In this document: in pieces, positions 25,801 through 35,286 of the stretch | Position numbering within the stretch: position 1 is the stretch's first letter | Layout of the letters: every line of letters begins with the position of its first letter | Assembly (NCBI GenBank): GCA_900314935.1 | Contig: OMXE01000010.1 | Location: forward strand, 1-64,000 | DNA length: 64,000 nt | From: an uncultured Prevotella sp. | Lineage (GTDB): Bacteria; Bacteroidota; Bacteroidia; Bacteroidales; Bacteroidaceae | Direction: 5' to 3' | Made by a program: the position numbers and the translations under genes | Notes under the pieces: generated by a model | Database searches by the model: none | What the model was told of the DNA's origin: nothing | The model's input: only the letters and a program-made list of their open reading frames with translations

Positions 25801-26199
25801 AGAGCCCGTCTGCACGCAGAAGCCATGATTGGTAACGACAACCAGAGTCAGGCTGTGAACTACCGCTGGCGTAAGGAAGGCGACGTAACATCTATTCCAC
25901 GAGCCATGTACGGTAACAACTCCAACTACAACACGCTGATCAGCGATCGTTTCGTAGAGGACGGTTCATACCTCCGTATGGGTTACGCCCAGATCTCTTA
26001 TGCTATCAACAGGAAATACCTCAAACACCTTGGTTTGAACCGAGTGAGTTTGTATTTCAGTGCCAACAACCCGTTCGTCCTGACAAAGTACTCGGGTGTT
26101 GACCCGGATATCTCGAGCGGCGGCTATTCACCTGCTATCGATAACGCACAGACACCGCGTTCACGCTCTTATACGTTAGGTATTACTGTACAATTCTAA
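22879..26199 (+). CDS. SusC/RagA-type TonB-dependent outer-membrane transporter 1
   Basis: The protein has 1106 residues. Signal peptide to about residue 21 (VVSA-QEP). A carboxypeptidase-regulatory-like domain spans about 28-100 (GSVSDDMGPLMGASV ... FSYVGCKD). A DEVVVTATK TonB-box-like segment is at about 108. The plug follows to about 250 with MRLRGASSL, PLIVVDGNVR and the SusC signature LKDAAATALYGSQGGNGVI. The 22-stranded barrel ends in the terminal aromatic pattern TLGITVQF. It partners the SusD that starts 30 bp downstream. The ligand is unknown because no degradative enzyme lies in the locus. Confidence 0.95.
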   Translation: MRILRFTIILFALIAATVVSAQEPITSIHGSVSDDMGPLMGASVCEMDGSGRIIESTITDLNGNFTMRVRNPKDKVRFSYVGCKDVVEPINKTNYQIVLKSELQIDEVVVTATKRVGGNGLPIPQREVSNATQSISTKEFEGLSVMSIEEALVGRIAGLDIIGNSGDLGAGSTMRLRGASSLSTLTDANPLIVVDGNVRQVDLANFDINTANNEKFAELLNINPEDISEIRVLKDAAATALYGSQGGNGVIELTTKRGTRGKPRLSYSLKLTGTYQPKGYELLNGDDYTMLLKESYFNPEQSDAASNIPELNYDPSFSEYEQYNNNTDWRKAVTQWGLRQNHYVTVEGGGEKALFRIGAGFDNETGTMIEQKLQRFSTRVALDYNVSERIRVSTNFALTYTNNHRNSDGLLDIAMKKMPNMSIYEQDPVTGENTSSYYSMLQSASSVFDRNQKDYVNPVASAKLAKNRQSTYDMTPELIIQYHLLGMDYDSWQLNWRGSVYMNINNGYSNKYYPQELKTVSWDQGVNTTSDSSNKSVSFNTKQQLTLIPAFKNKDHSLMVMGRFELTSGSSTGQSEDKQGAPTGITTTQGGGMIKNLSSSFGQSRSMYYTGTFHYAYKGRYIADASLRADGTTKFGPGNRWGFFPSVSLKWIISDEPWMKSTRKWLSMFAIRPSWGRVGHQPGQNYLFTSKYDSADRYIDMMAMKPNNIRLTDLKWEIVESWNGGVDLGFFNDRLTLTIEGYSQTTSDMLMANYRIPSNAGFSSIPYSNNGKMRNTGWEFHINANRLITAGKKFSVDFNANFGNNRNELLELEENLLDNLNSVYGFSNDETLQRVQLHNPLGAIYGFRYKGVYQYNYSTFSRMSPEEREQFLADGKTAPVAQSADGKLIVDGKGDPVRMMFNYTNDATGRNYRFNGGDAIYEDINHDGQINALDIVYLGSSLPKLTGGFGFNFNYGSWRLSTQFTYRVGNKILNRARLHAEAMIGNDNQSQAVNYRWRKEGDVTSIPRAMYGNNSNYNTLISDRFVEDGSYLRMGYAQISYAINRKYLKHLGLNRVSLYFSANNPFVLTKYSGVDPDISSGGYSPAIDNAQTPRSRSYTLGITVQF

Positions 26200-26211
26200 T
26201 TGATCATCGTA

Positions 26212-26229
26212 AACTGAAAATTGAAAATT
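26212..26229 (+). repeat. 7-bp AATTGAA repeats abutting a start codon
   Basis: AACTGAA, AATTGAA and then AATTATG, with the ATG of the SusD gene inside the last unit. Confidence 0.6.
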
Positions 26230-28020
26230 ATGAATACCAAGATATATAAAGGGTTCTTAGGGGTATTAGGGATACTTGGAGGCTTCGGTCTTACCGCATG
26301 CTCTGATTTCCTGGAGATTGAACCTCAAAATGAGATTATCCTGGAGAAATTCTGGAATGAGAAGGCCGACGTTGACGCCATCATTGCAGGTTGCTATTCA
26401 GGAATGCAATCAGAAAACGTTATCAAACGTATGATGGTATGGGGTGAGTTCCGCAGCGATAACATCGGTCCGGGCAGTAACGTCAGTTCCGATGGAAGCC
26501 TCGAGAAGATCCTGAAGGAGAATATCGATGCAAAGAATGGCTACACCAGCTGGACGGATTTCTATTCTGTCATCAACCGCTGTAACACCGTCATCAAATA
26601 TGCTCCCGGCGTGGCCGCCAACGACCCCGCCTATACGGAGAGTGAGCTGCAGGCCAACATCGCAGAGATGGTGGCACTCCGCAGCCTCAGCTATTTCTAT
26701 CTGATCCGTGCCTTCCGTGACGTGCCTTTCTCAAGAGTGGCCTATACGGATGATGATCAGACCATGGATCTGCCCGCTACGAAGTTCAATGATGTGCTCG
26801 ACTCACTGATCTATGATCTGGAGAGTGTACAGAACTTTGCCGTGAAGCGTTATCCTGTTACCAAGGAACTCTACCAGACTGGTCGTATTACGCAGGATGC
26901 CATCCACGCCCTGCTCTGCGAGCTCTATCTCTGGAAGAAGGACTATGCAAACTGTGTACGCTATGCTGACATGGTGATCGATGCAAAGAAAGCTATCTAT
27001 GAGGAGAACCGCCAGAAACGTACCAACTCTTCCTTATCAAACGATGAGGACATCGCTCGTTTCAATGGTTTCCCGCTGGTTAGCAACTCTACATCTGCCA
27101 ACTATTATGGTGATGCCTATACCATTCTGTTCGGAAGAGACAGGAACTATACTGATCAGGTTAATCAGGAAATCATCTTCCAGTTAGTCTTCTCAGACTC
27201 TCCTGAAGGAGAAGGTATGATGGCCAACGGTGCTGTCAACTCATTCTACGGAAACTCCAATGCTTCTGTAGGACTGGTTGCACCCTCTGACTACATCTAC
27301 GCTCAGATTGAGGCAACAGGACAGGACCGCAGGGTATTTGCCGAACGTAACAAGAAACTGGATTCACGCATCTACACCAACTGTTTGTACAGAGGAAGCG
27401 GTGGCGATAAAGCCATCAACAAGTATACCACGAGTACGGTTGACATCTCAACTTCTACCGGTACTCCGGAAGCATCCTACGGTTCGAAATACTCTCGGAA
27501 CCAGAATGGCTCCAACTGGATTATCTATCGTTTGACGGACATCATGCTTCTCAAGGCTGAGGCATTGGCACAGATGGTTCGCGATGGTGACAATCCTGAA
27601 AACAGCGAGTACAACAGATCAATTCTGGACAGAGCATTTACACTTGTCAATGCTGTTAACAAACGCGCTCTCTGTCAGAGCCAGTTGAACGACACACTCC
27701 GCAGAGCTGACTACACCACCAAGGGTGATATGGAGACATTGGTGCTCCAGGAGCGTCAGCGCGAACTGATGTTCGAAGGCAAGCGTTGGTTCGACCTCGT
27801 TCGCCTCTCACAGCGTAACGGCAACACCCAGGTGTTGACTTCAGCCGCGCTGTCAAAAGCCACAACTGGTGAAGGACTGATTGGTAACCACCTCGCAAAG
27901 ATGGACGCCATCTATTGGCCCTATAATCTCGACGAGATGAAGGTTAACCTGAATCTTGTACAGAACCCTGCCTTCAGCAGTGGTGAGGACGAGAGTTACC
28001 AAAAGACGACGAAGAAGTGA
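26230..28020 (+). CDS. SusD/RagB-type surface lipoprotein 1
   Basis: It is the lid subunit of the SusCD uptake complex, anchored by a lipid at Cys24 (LTACSDFLE). The 596-residue protein has the SusD helical TPR scaffold: FWNEKADVDAIIAGCYSGM, NRCNTVIKYA, ALRSLSYFYLIRAFRDVPF and the C-terminal RQRELMFEGKRWFDLVRL. I start it at ATG 26230 because that places the signal peptide (MNTKIYKGF) at the N-terminus; a TTG 9 bp upstream is in frame but less likely. It lies 30 bp after SusC 1 and is followed at 28043 by the second FAS1 gene. Confidence 0.93.
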   Translation: MNTKIYKGFLGVLGILGGFGLTACSDFLEIEPQNEIILEKFWNEKADVDAIIAGCYSGMQSENVIKRMMVWGEFRSDNIGPGSNVSSDGSLEKILKENIDAKNGYTSWTDFYSVINRCNTVIKYAPGVAANDPAYTESELQANIAEMVALRSLSYFYLIRAFRDVPFSRVAYTDDDQTMDLPATKFNDVLDSLIYDLESVQNFAVKRYPVTKELYQTGRITQDAIHALLCELYLWKKDYANCVRYADMVIDAKKAIYEENRQKRTNSSLSNDEDIARFNGFPLVSNSTSANYYGDAYTILFGRDRNYTDQVNQEIIFQLVFSDSPEGEGMMANGAVNSFYGNSNASVGLVAPSDYIYAQIEATGQDRRVFAERNKKLDSRIYTNCLYRGSGGDKAINKYTTSTVDISTSTGTPEASYGSKYSRNQNGSNWIIYRLTDIMLLKAEALAQMVRDGDNPENSEYNRSILDRAFTLVNAVNKRALCQSQLNDTLRRADYTTKGDMETLVLQERQRELMFEGKRWFDLVRLSQRNGNTQVLTSAALSKATTGEGLIGNHLAKMDAIYWPYNLDEMKVNLNLVQNPAFSSGEDESYQKTTKK

Positions 28021-28042
28021 AATACGAAAAGAGAAAATAGAT

Positions 28043-30124
28043 ATGAGACGTAAGAATATATTCAAAGGGATTTTGGGAGGACTGCTCATTGCGATGCTGA
28101 CTCCTCTCAATACGCTGTTGCTGACAAGCTGCTCCGATGAGCCTGACAGCGAGTATTTCTACACCTTTACCGGTGAGATGATGAGCGACTGGCTGACAAG
28201 TCCGGACCGCCCACAATACAGCGAATTCGCAGAAATCGTGGAGAGAGCCGGCCTGATGGATCTCCTCGCCACCTACGGTCACTATACCTGCTTTGCCCCA
28301 TCCAACGAGGCGGTTGACAAATTCCTGCAGGGACGTGGCCTCAGCAGTGTCTCACAGTTGAGCGACGCCGATTGTGATACCATTGCCCGTACCCACCTGG
28401 TATCAAACATGTACACAACATTTGACATGATTGGTCATAAACTACCGTCTGTGAACATGTTGAACCGCTACTTGGCGACAGACCCAGGTTTCGATAACGA
28501 TAGCAATGCGGTCATCGTTCTTGAAGGACTGGCCAAGATCAAATTTGACATGAAGGACGACTCGGTTGAGAACGGTATCATGCAACCCATTGATGCAGTT
28601 ATTGAAAAGTCGAACAGCTATATCACCGACTTGATGCGTGAGAACCCGAAAATCAGCACCTTCTACAATGCCCTGCTGGCTACGGGAGTCATCAATGATG
28701 TAATGCTGGTTGAGGATGAAAATTATAATCCTAAAGAATACGAACCGTATTACACAGGTTCTGGCGACACATACACAGATAGTTATAGATATGATGTGCC
28801 TCCCACCAAGAAATATGGCTACACATTCTTTATTGAACCCGATGAACTGTTAGAGTCAAAATATGGCATTCAGAAGGGTGACCTTCGTGCCTTGTACGAC
28901 TTGGCCTGCTCGATCTATGATGAGGTTTATCCTCAGGATGTGAGCGCACCTGGCCATAGCTTTGAGAACCTTACCGACAGCGTCAACCCCCTTCGTCGAT
29001 TCATTCAGTACCATATTCTGAACAAGATTGCAGCCGGTGTCGACGACCTCACCCCGATGGAGGTTACCAACAAAGCGAACTTTGAAGGAGCCATCGGTAT
29101 TGACGAGACACGTATCAACCCCTGTGACTGGCATCATACTCTTCTGCCCCACAGGATGATTAAGGTAGATAAGGTCACTGTCAGCAAATACCTGGGTGGA
29201 AGCAAAAGAAACCAGCGCTATATCAATAGACGTAATGATGCCAAGTTTAACTTCCTTGGTCAGCGCATTGAACCCAACGACGATGAGTATAAGCACGATG
29301 GTATCAACGGACACTATTTCTATGTTGATGACATCGTAGCCTTCAACAAGGATGTCCAGGATAAGATACAGAATGTACGTATCCGTATGGACTTCAACAC
29401 TGTCTTCCCAGAGTTCATCTCAAACGGTCTGCGCCAAATGGGACAACCCTGGCAAACGAGCGTAGATGAAAAATATGGTCTCAACTGGTGGTTCCCTGAG
29501 GGATATCTTGATGGTGTGACTTCTACCAACTGTAAGTTGACATGGAGAAGACCTATCGCAGTAGCAGATATCTACATGTGGGATGAGTTTGCACTCAAAG
29601 GAAACTATGACATTACCTTCCGACTGCCACCGGTACCCTTCTCGGGCGAATGGCAGATTCGTCTGGGCTTTACAGCTCAGGATTCCCGTGGTGTAGCCCA
29701 GATCTATGTTGATGGCGTACCACAAGGTATTCCTCTGGACATGACGCAGAGAATGAATTCTGAATTCTACATTGGTGATGATTTCATCAGCAGCATCGAT
29801 GACTATGATGCCATGAGTGCAGAGGAGAAAGCCGAGTATATCAAGTCCATGAAGAACCTCGGTGTATATACCCATCCACGCTCGATGTATTGTGACAATG
29901 GTGGATCTGGAAATAGAGGTTGGAATGTCGTCTACGATATCGGTATGCGTAAGATCATCAGCCAGTCGTTTATTGACTGTAACCAGGACCACTACATGAG
30001 GATCAGGGTGGCTTCCGATGGTAAGCAGGGTAACGACAATGAGTTCGCACTCGACTTCCTGGAGTTGGTACCGAAGAGTGTCTATGGTTCCGACGGTGAC
30101 GGAGAGATGGAGGATGACCTCTAA
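28043..30124 (+). CDS. FAS1 (fasciclin)-domain surface lipoprotein 2
   Basis: The 693-residue protein starts MRRKNIFKGILGG, with lipobox LLLTSC (Cys30). An N-terminal FAS1 domain (about 45-190; YTCFAPSNEAVDKFL, end MQPIDAVIE) is followed by a second FAS1-like segment starting ISTFYNALLATG. The C-terminal 220 residues form a beta-rich module with two Trp-rich strands and DGVPQGIPLD that could be a galactose-binding-like fold (guess). The start was chosen for the signal peptide; an upstream in-frame ATG at 27956 lies within the SusD gene. Third surface component of the locus. Confidence 0.82.
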   Translation: MRRKNIFKGILGGLLIAMLTPLNTLLLTSCSDEPDSEYFYTFTGEMMSDWLTSPDRPQYSEFAEIVERAGLMDLLATYGHYTCFAPSNEAVDKFLQGRGLSSVSQLSDADCDTIARTHLVSNMYTTFDMIGHKLPSVNMLNRYLATDPGFDNDSNAVIVLEGLAKIKFDMKDDSVENGIMQPIDAVIEKSNSYITDLMRENPKISTFYNALLATGVINDVMLVEDENYNPKEYEPYYTGSGDTYTDSYRYDVPPTKKYGYTFFIEPDELLESKYGIQKGDLRALYDLACSIYDEVYPQDVSAPGHSFENLTDSVNPLRRFIQYHILNKIAAGVDDLTPMEVTNKANFEGAIGIDETRINPCDWHHTLLPHRMIKVDKVTVSKYLGGSKRNQRYINRRNDAKFNFLGQRIEPNDDEYKHDGINGHYFYVDDIVAFNKDVQDKIQNVRIRMDFNTVFPEFISNGLRQMGQPWQTSVDEKYGLNWWFPEGYLDGVTSTNCKLTWRRPIAVADIYMWDEFALKGNYDITFRLPPVPFSGEWQIRLGFTAQDSRGVAQIYVDGVPQGIPLDMTQRMNSEFYIGDDFISSIDDYDAMSAEEKAEYIKSMKNLGVYTHPRSMYCDNGGSGNRGWNVVYDIGMRKIISQSFIDCNQDHYMRIRVASDGKQGNDNEFALDFLELVPKSVYGSDGDGEMEDDL

Positions 30125-30125
30125 G

Positions 30126-30161
30126 AATTGAGAATTGACAATTGATAATTGAAAATTGACA
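30126..30161 (+). repeat. 7-bp AATTGAN array before a start codon
   Basis: AATTGAG, AATTGAC, AATTGAT, AATTGAA and AATTGAC lie at 30126, 30133, 30140, 30147 and 30154 with an exact 7-bp period. The ATG of the next gene (30162) follows directly. The array fills the whole intergenic gap. Confidence 0.85.
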
Positions 30162-31973
30162 ATGATGAAAAGATATAATATATATAAAAAGGTGTTAGGA
30201 CTTGCGTTGGCAGTCCTCACCTTCGCGGCCTGCTCTGACACGTGGGATGAACACTATGACAGGTTAGGTGAAGGCAAGAACGATGCTACACTCTGGCAGG
30301 CCATTTCACAGAACAGCAACCTGAGCAACTTTGCCAAGGTTATTCAGGCTTGCGGCTACGACAAGGCATTGAACAGCAGTCAGGTGTTCACCGTCTTCGC
30401 TCCTACCAATGACAATTTCTCTGCCCAGGAGGCTGACGAGCTGATTGCTGCCTACAACGCCGAGAAGGGTAAGGTGAATGAGGATGACAATACGGTTATC
30501 AAGGAGTTCATCCAGAACCACATCGCGTTGTATAACTATTCCATCTCTGAATCGAGCAGTGACTCACTGGTTTTGATGAACGGCAAGAAGACCTTGCTTT
30601 CTGCCAGCAGTTTCTGTAACAGTCCGATTCTGTCAACCAACGGTCTTTATAACAATGGTGTCCTGTTTACCATTCAGGGAAAAGCCCATTACTTCCCCAC
30701 GGTATTCGAATACCTGCGTAAAGATGCCGATCTTGACAGTCTCGCAAACTTCTTCTACAATTCCCGTTTCTATCGCAAGGAGTTCATTCCCGGACGAAGC
30801 GTTCCCGGTGGTCTGGTAGATGGTAAGACCGTTTATCTCGACTCTGTCTTCGTACAGCAGAACGATCTGTGGGATATGCTCTGGGCATATACGAACGAGG
30901 AAGACAGTACTTACTGGATGGTTGCTCCCACTAATAAAGAGTGGAAGAAACTGATTGAAGAATACGAGCCGTATTTCAACTACGACAATTTTACCCCCTT
31001 CCGCGACTCGTTGTCTTACACCATGCCGCGTTTGGCCATCGTAGGCGGTACCACCTTCAGTCGTACACTGAACACTGACGTTCACTTGACCGACTCTGCC
31101 TTGTCAACTGATGCAGTGGAGAATTACCTCAGTCGCCAATGGAGTTGGGGTAGCAACAACCTGCACTATTATCAGTACGGTGGTAAATCAGCTACCAACA
31201 CCCAAAAGCCGTTCTCGGCAACGGGCGTCTTCTCTGGCACAAACAACGTGGAATGCTCCAACGGTTTGGTGATGAAGTCTGACGACTGGAAGATCAACAA
31301 ACTGAACACATTCTATCAGTGGAGAATCTACGAAGCAGAGGAAGCTAACAACATTAAGGAAGTGAGTAAGAAAGAGAACACCACGACCAAAGAGATGGAG
31401 CCTACCATTGCTGCTGTTTCCCGTGAGGTACAGAACAACAACAGGTTCTATGGTAAGGTTTGGTCCAATGAATTCGTGGAGTTCAGACAGATTCAGGCTA
31501 CACAGAACCACTCTGTTACCTTCAACCTCCGCTCAGTACTTTCCAATATCGGCTACGACATCTATCTTGTTACTGCTCCTGCTTTGGCTAACGACAGTAA
31601 TGCTACTGAAGAAGAGCGTCTGCCGACCAAGCTGACCTGCTCTATCAACTATCATAACCAGGATGGAGAGACAGAAACACAGATACTTCAATCAGGTGTG
31701 GAAACAAATCCCAATGTAGTGGACTATATCCTCTTAGCCGAAGACTTTAAGTTCCCGACAGCCACATATGGACTGACCGAAAGCGAGGCTCTGGTGACAC
31801 TTGATGTTACGACCAAAGTGTCAGCTCCTGAGATACGCTCCAAGAAATTTACGCGTACCATGCGAATCGACTGTATCATGCTGGTTCCTCACGGCATCGC
31901 GAATGTCAACGAGGAACGATTCGAGATTGCGCCACATGGCGACGGAGACATCTTCCAATGGCTGAAGTACTAA
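30162..31973 (+). CDS. FAS1 (fasciclin)-domain surface lipoprotein 3
   Basis: This 603-residue protein has its lipobox at Cys24 (LTFAACSDTWDEHYD). One clear FAS1 domain spans about 38-180 (VFTVFAPTNDNFSA; later GVLFTIQGKAHYFPTVFEYL), a second, degenerate one about 190-330, then a beta-rich C-terminal domain ending in a strand pair RTMRIDCIMLVPHG. SDTWDEHYD after the lipid Cys is a recurrent feature of FAS1 lipoproteins in SusCD loci of this group, as far as I recall. Two adjacent ATGs (30162, 30165) are possible starts. The SusC 2 gene begins 31 bp after the stop. Confidence 0.84.
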   Translation: MMKRYNIYKKVLGLALAVLTFAACSDTWDEHYDRLGEGKNDATLWQAISQNSNLSNFAKVIQACGYDKALNSSQVFTVFAPTNDNFSAQEADELIAAYNAEKGKVNEDDNTVIKEFIQNHIALYNYSISESSSDSLVLMNGKKTLLSASSFCNSPILSTNGLYNNGVLFTIQGKAHYFPTVFEYLRKDADLDSLANFFYNSRFYRKEFIPGRSVPGGLVDGKTVYLDSVFVQQNDLWDMLWAYTNEEDSTYWMVAPTNKEWKKLIEEYEPYFNYDNFTPFRDSLSYTMPRLAIVGGTTFSRTLNTDVHLTDSALSTDAVENYLSRQWSWGSNNLHYYQYGGKSATNTQKPFSATGVFSGTNNVECSNGLVMKSDDWKINKLNTFYQWRIYEAEEANNIKEVSKKENTTTKEMEPTIAAVSREVQNNNRFYGKVWSNEFVEFRQIQATQNHSVTFNLRSVLSNIGYDIYLVTAPALANDSNATEEERLPTKLTCSINYHNQDGETETQILQSGVETNPNVVDYILLAEDFKFPTATYGLTESEALVTLDVTTKVSAPEIRSKKFTRTMRIDCIMLVPHGIANVNEERFEIAPHGDGDIFQWLKY

Positions 31974-32004
31974 TAATTAGTAATGAATTAAGAACTGTAA
32001 AGTT

Positions 32005-35000
32005 ATGAAGAAATATATATTATTTGGACTTACACTACTGATGGCCTTTCCTGTAAGCATTGCTGCACAGAACGAGGATGCGACAGAAGACGAAGATGTC
32101 ATCTCAGTCCTTGCACGCAAGTTGCAACCGAAGCATAAGCAGTACCCCACACGCGTTATTCGCGGTCGTGTCGTAAGTGCCACCACAGGACAGCCCATTG
32201 CTGGTACCATCATCAGCGCTGATGATGTTGAAGGATACAGTACGCTGACCGAAGAGAACGGTACCTTCAAACTGAATGTACCTACATTCACCACATCAGT
32301 GTATATCAACATGCCTGACTATAATCCAGTGCGTTTAGGTCTGCAGAACACAGAACAGCAACTGGAGGTCAAGCTCTATCCCCAGTCTTTCTCAAAAGAG
32401 TATGGGAAAGATATTAATGTACGTAACGACTATTCAACCGACGACTTCACCTATACCAATTCGGTGAATATCAAGGAAGAAGTGCAGAAGCACCTGGGAG
32501 CACAGGTATATAGCATCACCCGCAACGGTACACCCGGTGTTGGAAATGTGATGTTTGTGCAAGGTCTCAACTCACTCAATGTCAATGCTCAGCCGCTGGT
32601 AGTTATTGACGATGTCATCATCGACCAGCAGTACGGACGTACCATGCTCCATGAGGGTTTCTTCAATGATATCCTCTCGACCATCAATCCGGCAGACATT
32701 GAAAAGGTTACCGTGATCAGAAATGGTACAGCCCTGTATGGTGCCAAGGGTGCTAATGGTGTGATCCTTATTCAGACACGCCGTAGCAAGTCGATGGCTA
32801 CCCGTATTACAGCCAGCGTTTCTGCTGGTGTAACCCTGCAGCCGAAGTTCATCTCTGTGATGGATGCCGAGCAGTACCGCAGCTACACCTCTGAGTTGCT
32901 GAAGACCACCAATACACGTAACCGTACCTTCAAGTTCCTGAAGGAGGATCCTGACTACTATTACTATACTCAGTACCACCAGAATACAGACTGGAAGGAC
33001 TATGTGTATCGTACAGCCATGACCCAGAACTACGGTATTAGTATTGAAGGTGGTGATGCTGTGGCTAACTATAACCTCTCTGTAGGATATATCACTCAGC
33101 AGAGTACACTGAAGTATAACGACATGGATCGTTTGAACATCCGTTTCAATACTGACATCACACTGAGCGACCGCTTTGACATCCGTTTCGATGCTTCATT
33201 CGGTAATATCACCCGTGATATCCGTAATGACGGTGCCCCTGCCGGTTACGATGAGGGTACTCCTACAGCGCCTGGTTTCCTGGCCTACATCAAGAGTCCG
33301 TTCATGAGTCCTTATAGCTACGGTATGGGACGCTTGTCTGACACCCACTACGACATCGATCAGGAGTCGTATCTGTCAGAGGCCCTGGCCAACTACAAGA
33401 ACTACAACTGGAAGTTGGGTAACCCTGCAGCCATCAACGAGTATTCCGAGGCTGAGAACAAGAACCGTCTGGAGAACTCCATGCTGAACCTGACCGTTAC
33501 GCCTAAGTATCGTCTTACCCGTAACCTCACCCTCTCGGAGCACTTCAGCTATAACCTGGTGAACACCAATGAGGCATTCTACATTCCTATCAACGGTACA
33601 CCAAGTTATTATGTAGGTAGTATCGGTGCCTACCGTGACAACGAGGTACGCTCACTGGCTTCCAAGCAGAACTCCGTGCTGAGCGACACCCGTCTTGACT
33701 GGCAGAACCGCTACAATGCACACTTCATCCATCTCTTCGGTGGTGCTCGCATCAACTGGGAGAGCTATTCCATGACTTCCCTGCTCGGTTACAACACAGG
33801 TAACGACAAGCAGCCGTTCTTGAAATCAAGTCTTACCAACACCAACGACTTCGGTACCAGTGACAACTGGAACTCGCTGGCTTGGTACGCACAGGCTGAA
33901 TACAACTACCTGGGCCGCTACTTCCTGCAGGCAAACCTCACGGTAGAGGGTTCTTCACGCTTCGGTCGTGACGGCGGTGACCTCCGCGTCTTCGATGCTG
34001 CATGGGGCATCTTCCCCGGTGTACAGGCTGCTTGGATTATCAGCAACGAGCCTTGGATGGCTAAGATGAAGGCCATTAACTTCCTGCGTCTGTCTGCTGG
34101 CTTTGACGTAAGTGGTAATGATGATATCGACTATTACGCTGCCCGTAGCTTCTTCAGCGCTTCGCAGTTCCTCAACACCATCGCAGGAATCAGTTTCGAT
34201 GGCATTGGCAACACCAAGATCCAATGGGAGACTACCCGTCGTATCAACGTTGGTCTTGAGGCTAACCTCTTCAACAACCGTTTGAGCATCGGTCTGAACG
34301 GCTTCCGTTCCACCACCGACAACCTGCTCACCCGTCAGTCACTGGGCTTCCTCAGTGGTCTGAACCAGAACTGGACCAACGATGGTAAGCTGAAGAACAT
34401 CGGTTTCGACGCTTCTGCTGCTGTCAAGGTATTAGCCTTGAAAGACTTCCAGTGGGAGGTTGGAGCCAGCGTAGGTCACTACAAGAATGAGATTACACAG
34501 TTACCCGAAGGCGCAAGCTTTATCGACAATGAGGTGTATGGAGCAACCATCCGCACACAGGTAGGTCAGGCTGCCAACCTGTTCTACGGTCACAAGTCGC
34601 TCGGCGTCTTCTCTACCACAGCTGAGGCAGATGCTGCCAGTCTGTTCGTACTCAAAAAGAACGGTATCGACCGCGACTATTACAAGGCAGGTGACATCCA
34701 CTTTGCCGACCTCGACGGCGATCATCAGATTACAGAGGCCGACCGTACGATTATCGGTGATCCTAATCCCGATATCTATGGTAACATCTTCACGACCTTA
34801 TCCTACAAGCATCTGAAACTGGATCTCCGCTTCAACTACTCTTTGGGCAATGATGTATATAACTATCAGCGCTCACAGTTGGAAGGCGGTAGCCGTTTCA
34901 TGAACCAGACCACAGCCATGCTTCGCCGCTGGCAGGTGGAAGGACAGGTGACGGATATCCCGCAGATCACCTTCCAGGATCCGCTTGGTAACTCTCGTTT

Positions 35001-35256
35001 CAGCGACCGATGGATTGAGGACGGTAGCTACCTGCGTCTGAAGACCGTTACCCTTAGCTACGACCTGCCGCTCCGCAGCGAGTACTTGCAGGGTCTGCAG
35101 TTCTGGGTACAGGCAAACAACGTCTTCACCCTGTCGAAGTATCTCGGCAGCGATCCTGAGTTCACCATGACTTCCAATGTCATCGGACAAGGTATCGACT
35201 TGGGACAGATTAGTCAGAGTCGCTCCTTCGTGGCCGGAATTAAGATTAAACTCTAA
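32005..35256 (+). CDS. SusC/RagA-type TonB-dependent outer-membrane transporter 2
   Basis: The protein has 1083 residues. Signal peptide to about 21 (VSIAA-QNE), then an acidic 30-residue linker. A carboxypeptidase-regulatory-like domain spans about 49-115 (IRGRVVSATTGQPIAGTI). The plug (about 145-265) has MFVQGLNSLNVNAQPLVVID and IRNGTALYGAKGANGVILIQT. The barrel ends SFVAGIKIKL. Compared with SusC 1 the linker replaces the usual DEVVV TonB-box region, and the canonical LKDA is changed to IRNG. It pairs with SusD 2 at 35287. Confidence 0.94.
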   Translation: MKKYILFGLTLLMAFPVSIAAQNEDATEDEDVISVLARKLQPKHKQYPTRVIRGRVVSATTGQPIAGTIISADDVEGYSTLTEENGTFKLNVPTFTTSVYINMPDYNPVRLGLQNTEQQLEVKLYPQSFSKEYGKDINVRNDYSTDDFTYTNSVNIKEEVQKHLGAQVYSITRNGTPGVGNVMFVQGLNSLNVNAQPLVVIDDVIIDQQYGRTMLHEGFFNDILSTINPADIEKVTVIRNGTALYGAKGANGVILIQTRRSKSMATRITASVSAGVTLQPKFISVMDAEQYRSYTSELLKTTNTRNRTFKFLKEDPDYYYYTQYHQNTDWKDYVYRTAMTQNYGISIEGGDAVANYNLSVGYITQQSTLKYNDMDRLNIRFNTDITLSDRFDIRFDASFGNITRDIRNDGAPAGYDEGTPTAPGFLAYIKSPFMSPYSYGMGRLSDTHYDIDQESYLSEALANYKNYNWKLGNPAAINEYSEAENKNRLENSMLNLTVTPKYRLTRNLTLSEHFSYNLVNTNEAFYIPINGTPSYYVGSIGAYRDNEVRSLASKQNSVLSDTRLDWQNRYNAHFIHLFGGARINWESYSMTSLLGYNTGNDKQPFLKSSLTNTNDFGTSDNWNSLAWYAQAEYNYLGRYFLQANLTVEGSSRFGRDGGDLRVFDAAWGIFPGVQAAWIISNEPWMAKMKAINFLRLSAGFDVSGNDDIDYYAARSFFSASQFLNTIAGISFDGIGNTKIQWETTRRINVGLEANLFNNRLSIGLNGFRSTTDNLLTRQSLGFLSGLNQNWTNDGKLKNIGFDASAAVKVLALKDFQWEVGASVGHYKNEITQLPEGASFIDNEVYGATIRTQVGQAANLFYGHKSLGVFSTTAEADAASLFVLKKNGIDRDYYKAGDIHFADLDGDHQITEADRTIIGDPNPDIYGNIFTTLSYKHLKLDLRFNYSLGNDVYNYQRSQLEGGSRFMNQTTAMLRRWQVEGQVTDIPQITFQDPLGNSRFSDRWIEDGSYLRLKTVTLSYDLPLRSEYLQGLQFWVQANNVFTLSKYLGSDPEFTMTSNVIGQGIDLGQISQSRSFVAGIKIKL

Positions 35257-35286
35257 TTGAAAGTTGAAAATTGAAAATAGAAAATT
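35257..35286 (+). repeat. 7-bp TTGAAAN array before a start codon
   Basis: TTGAAAG, TTGAAAA, TTGAAAA and TAGAAAA at 35257, 35264, 35271 and 35278. The start codon of SusD 2 falls in the next unit. Confidence 0.8.

Noticed and set aside
27956..28042. N-terminal extension of FAS1 lipoprotein 2
   Set aside because: It lies inside the SusD 1 gene and would bury the lipoprotein signal; the ATG at 28043 is preferred.
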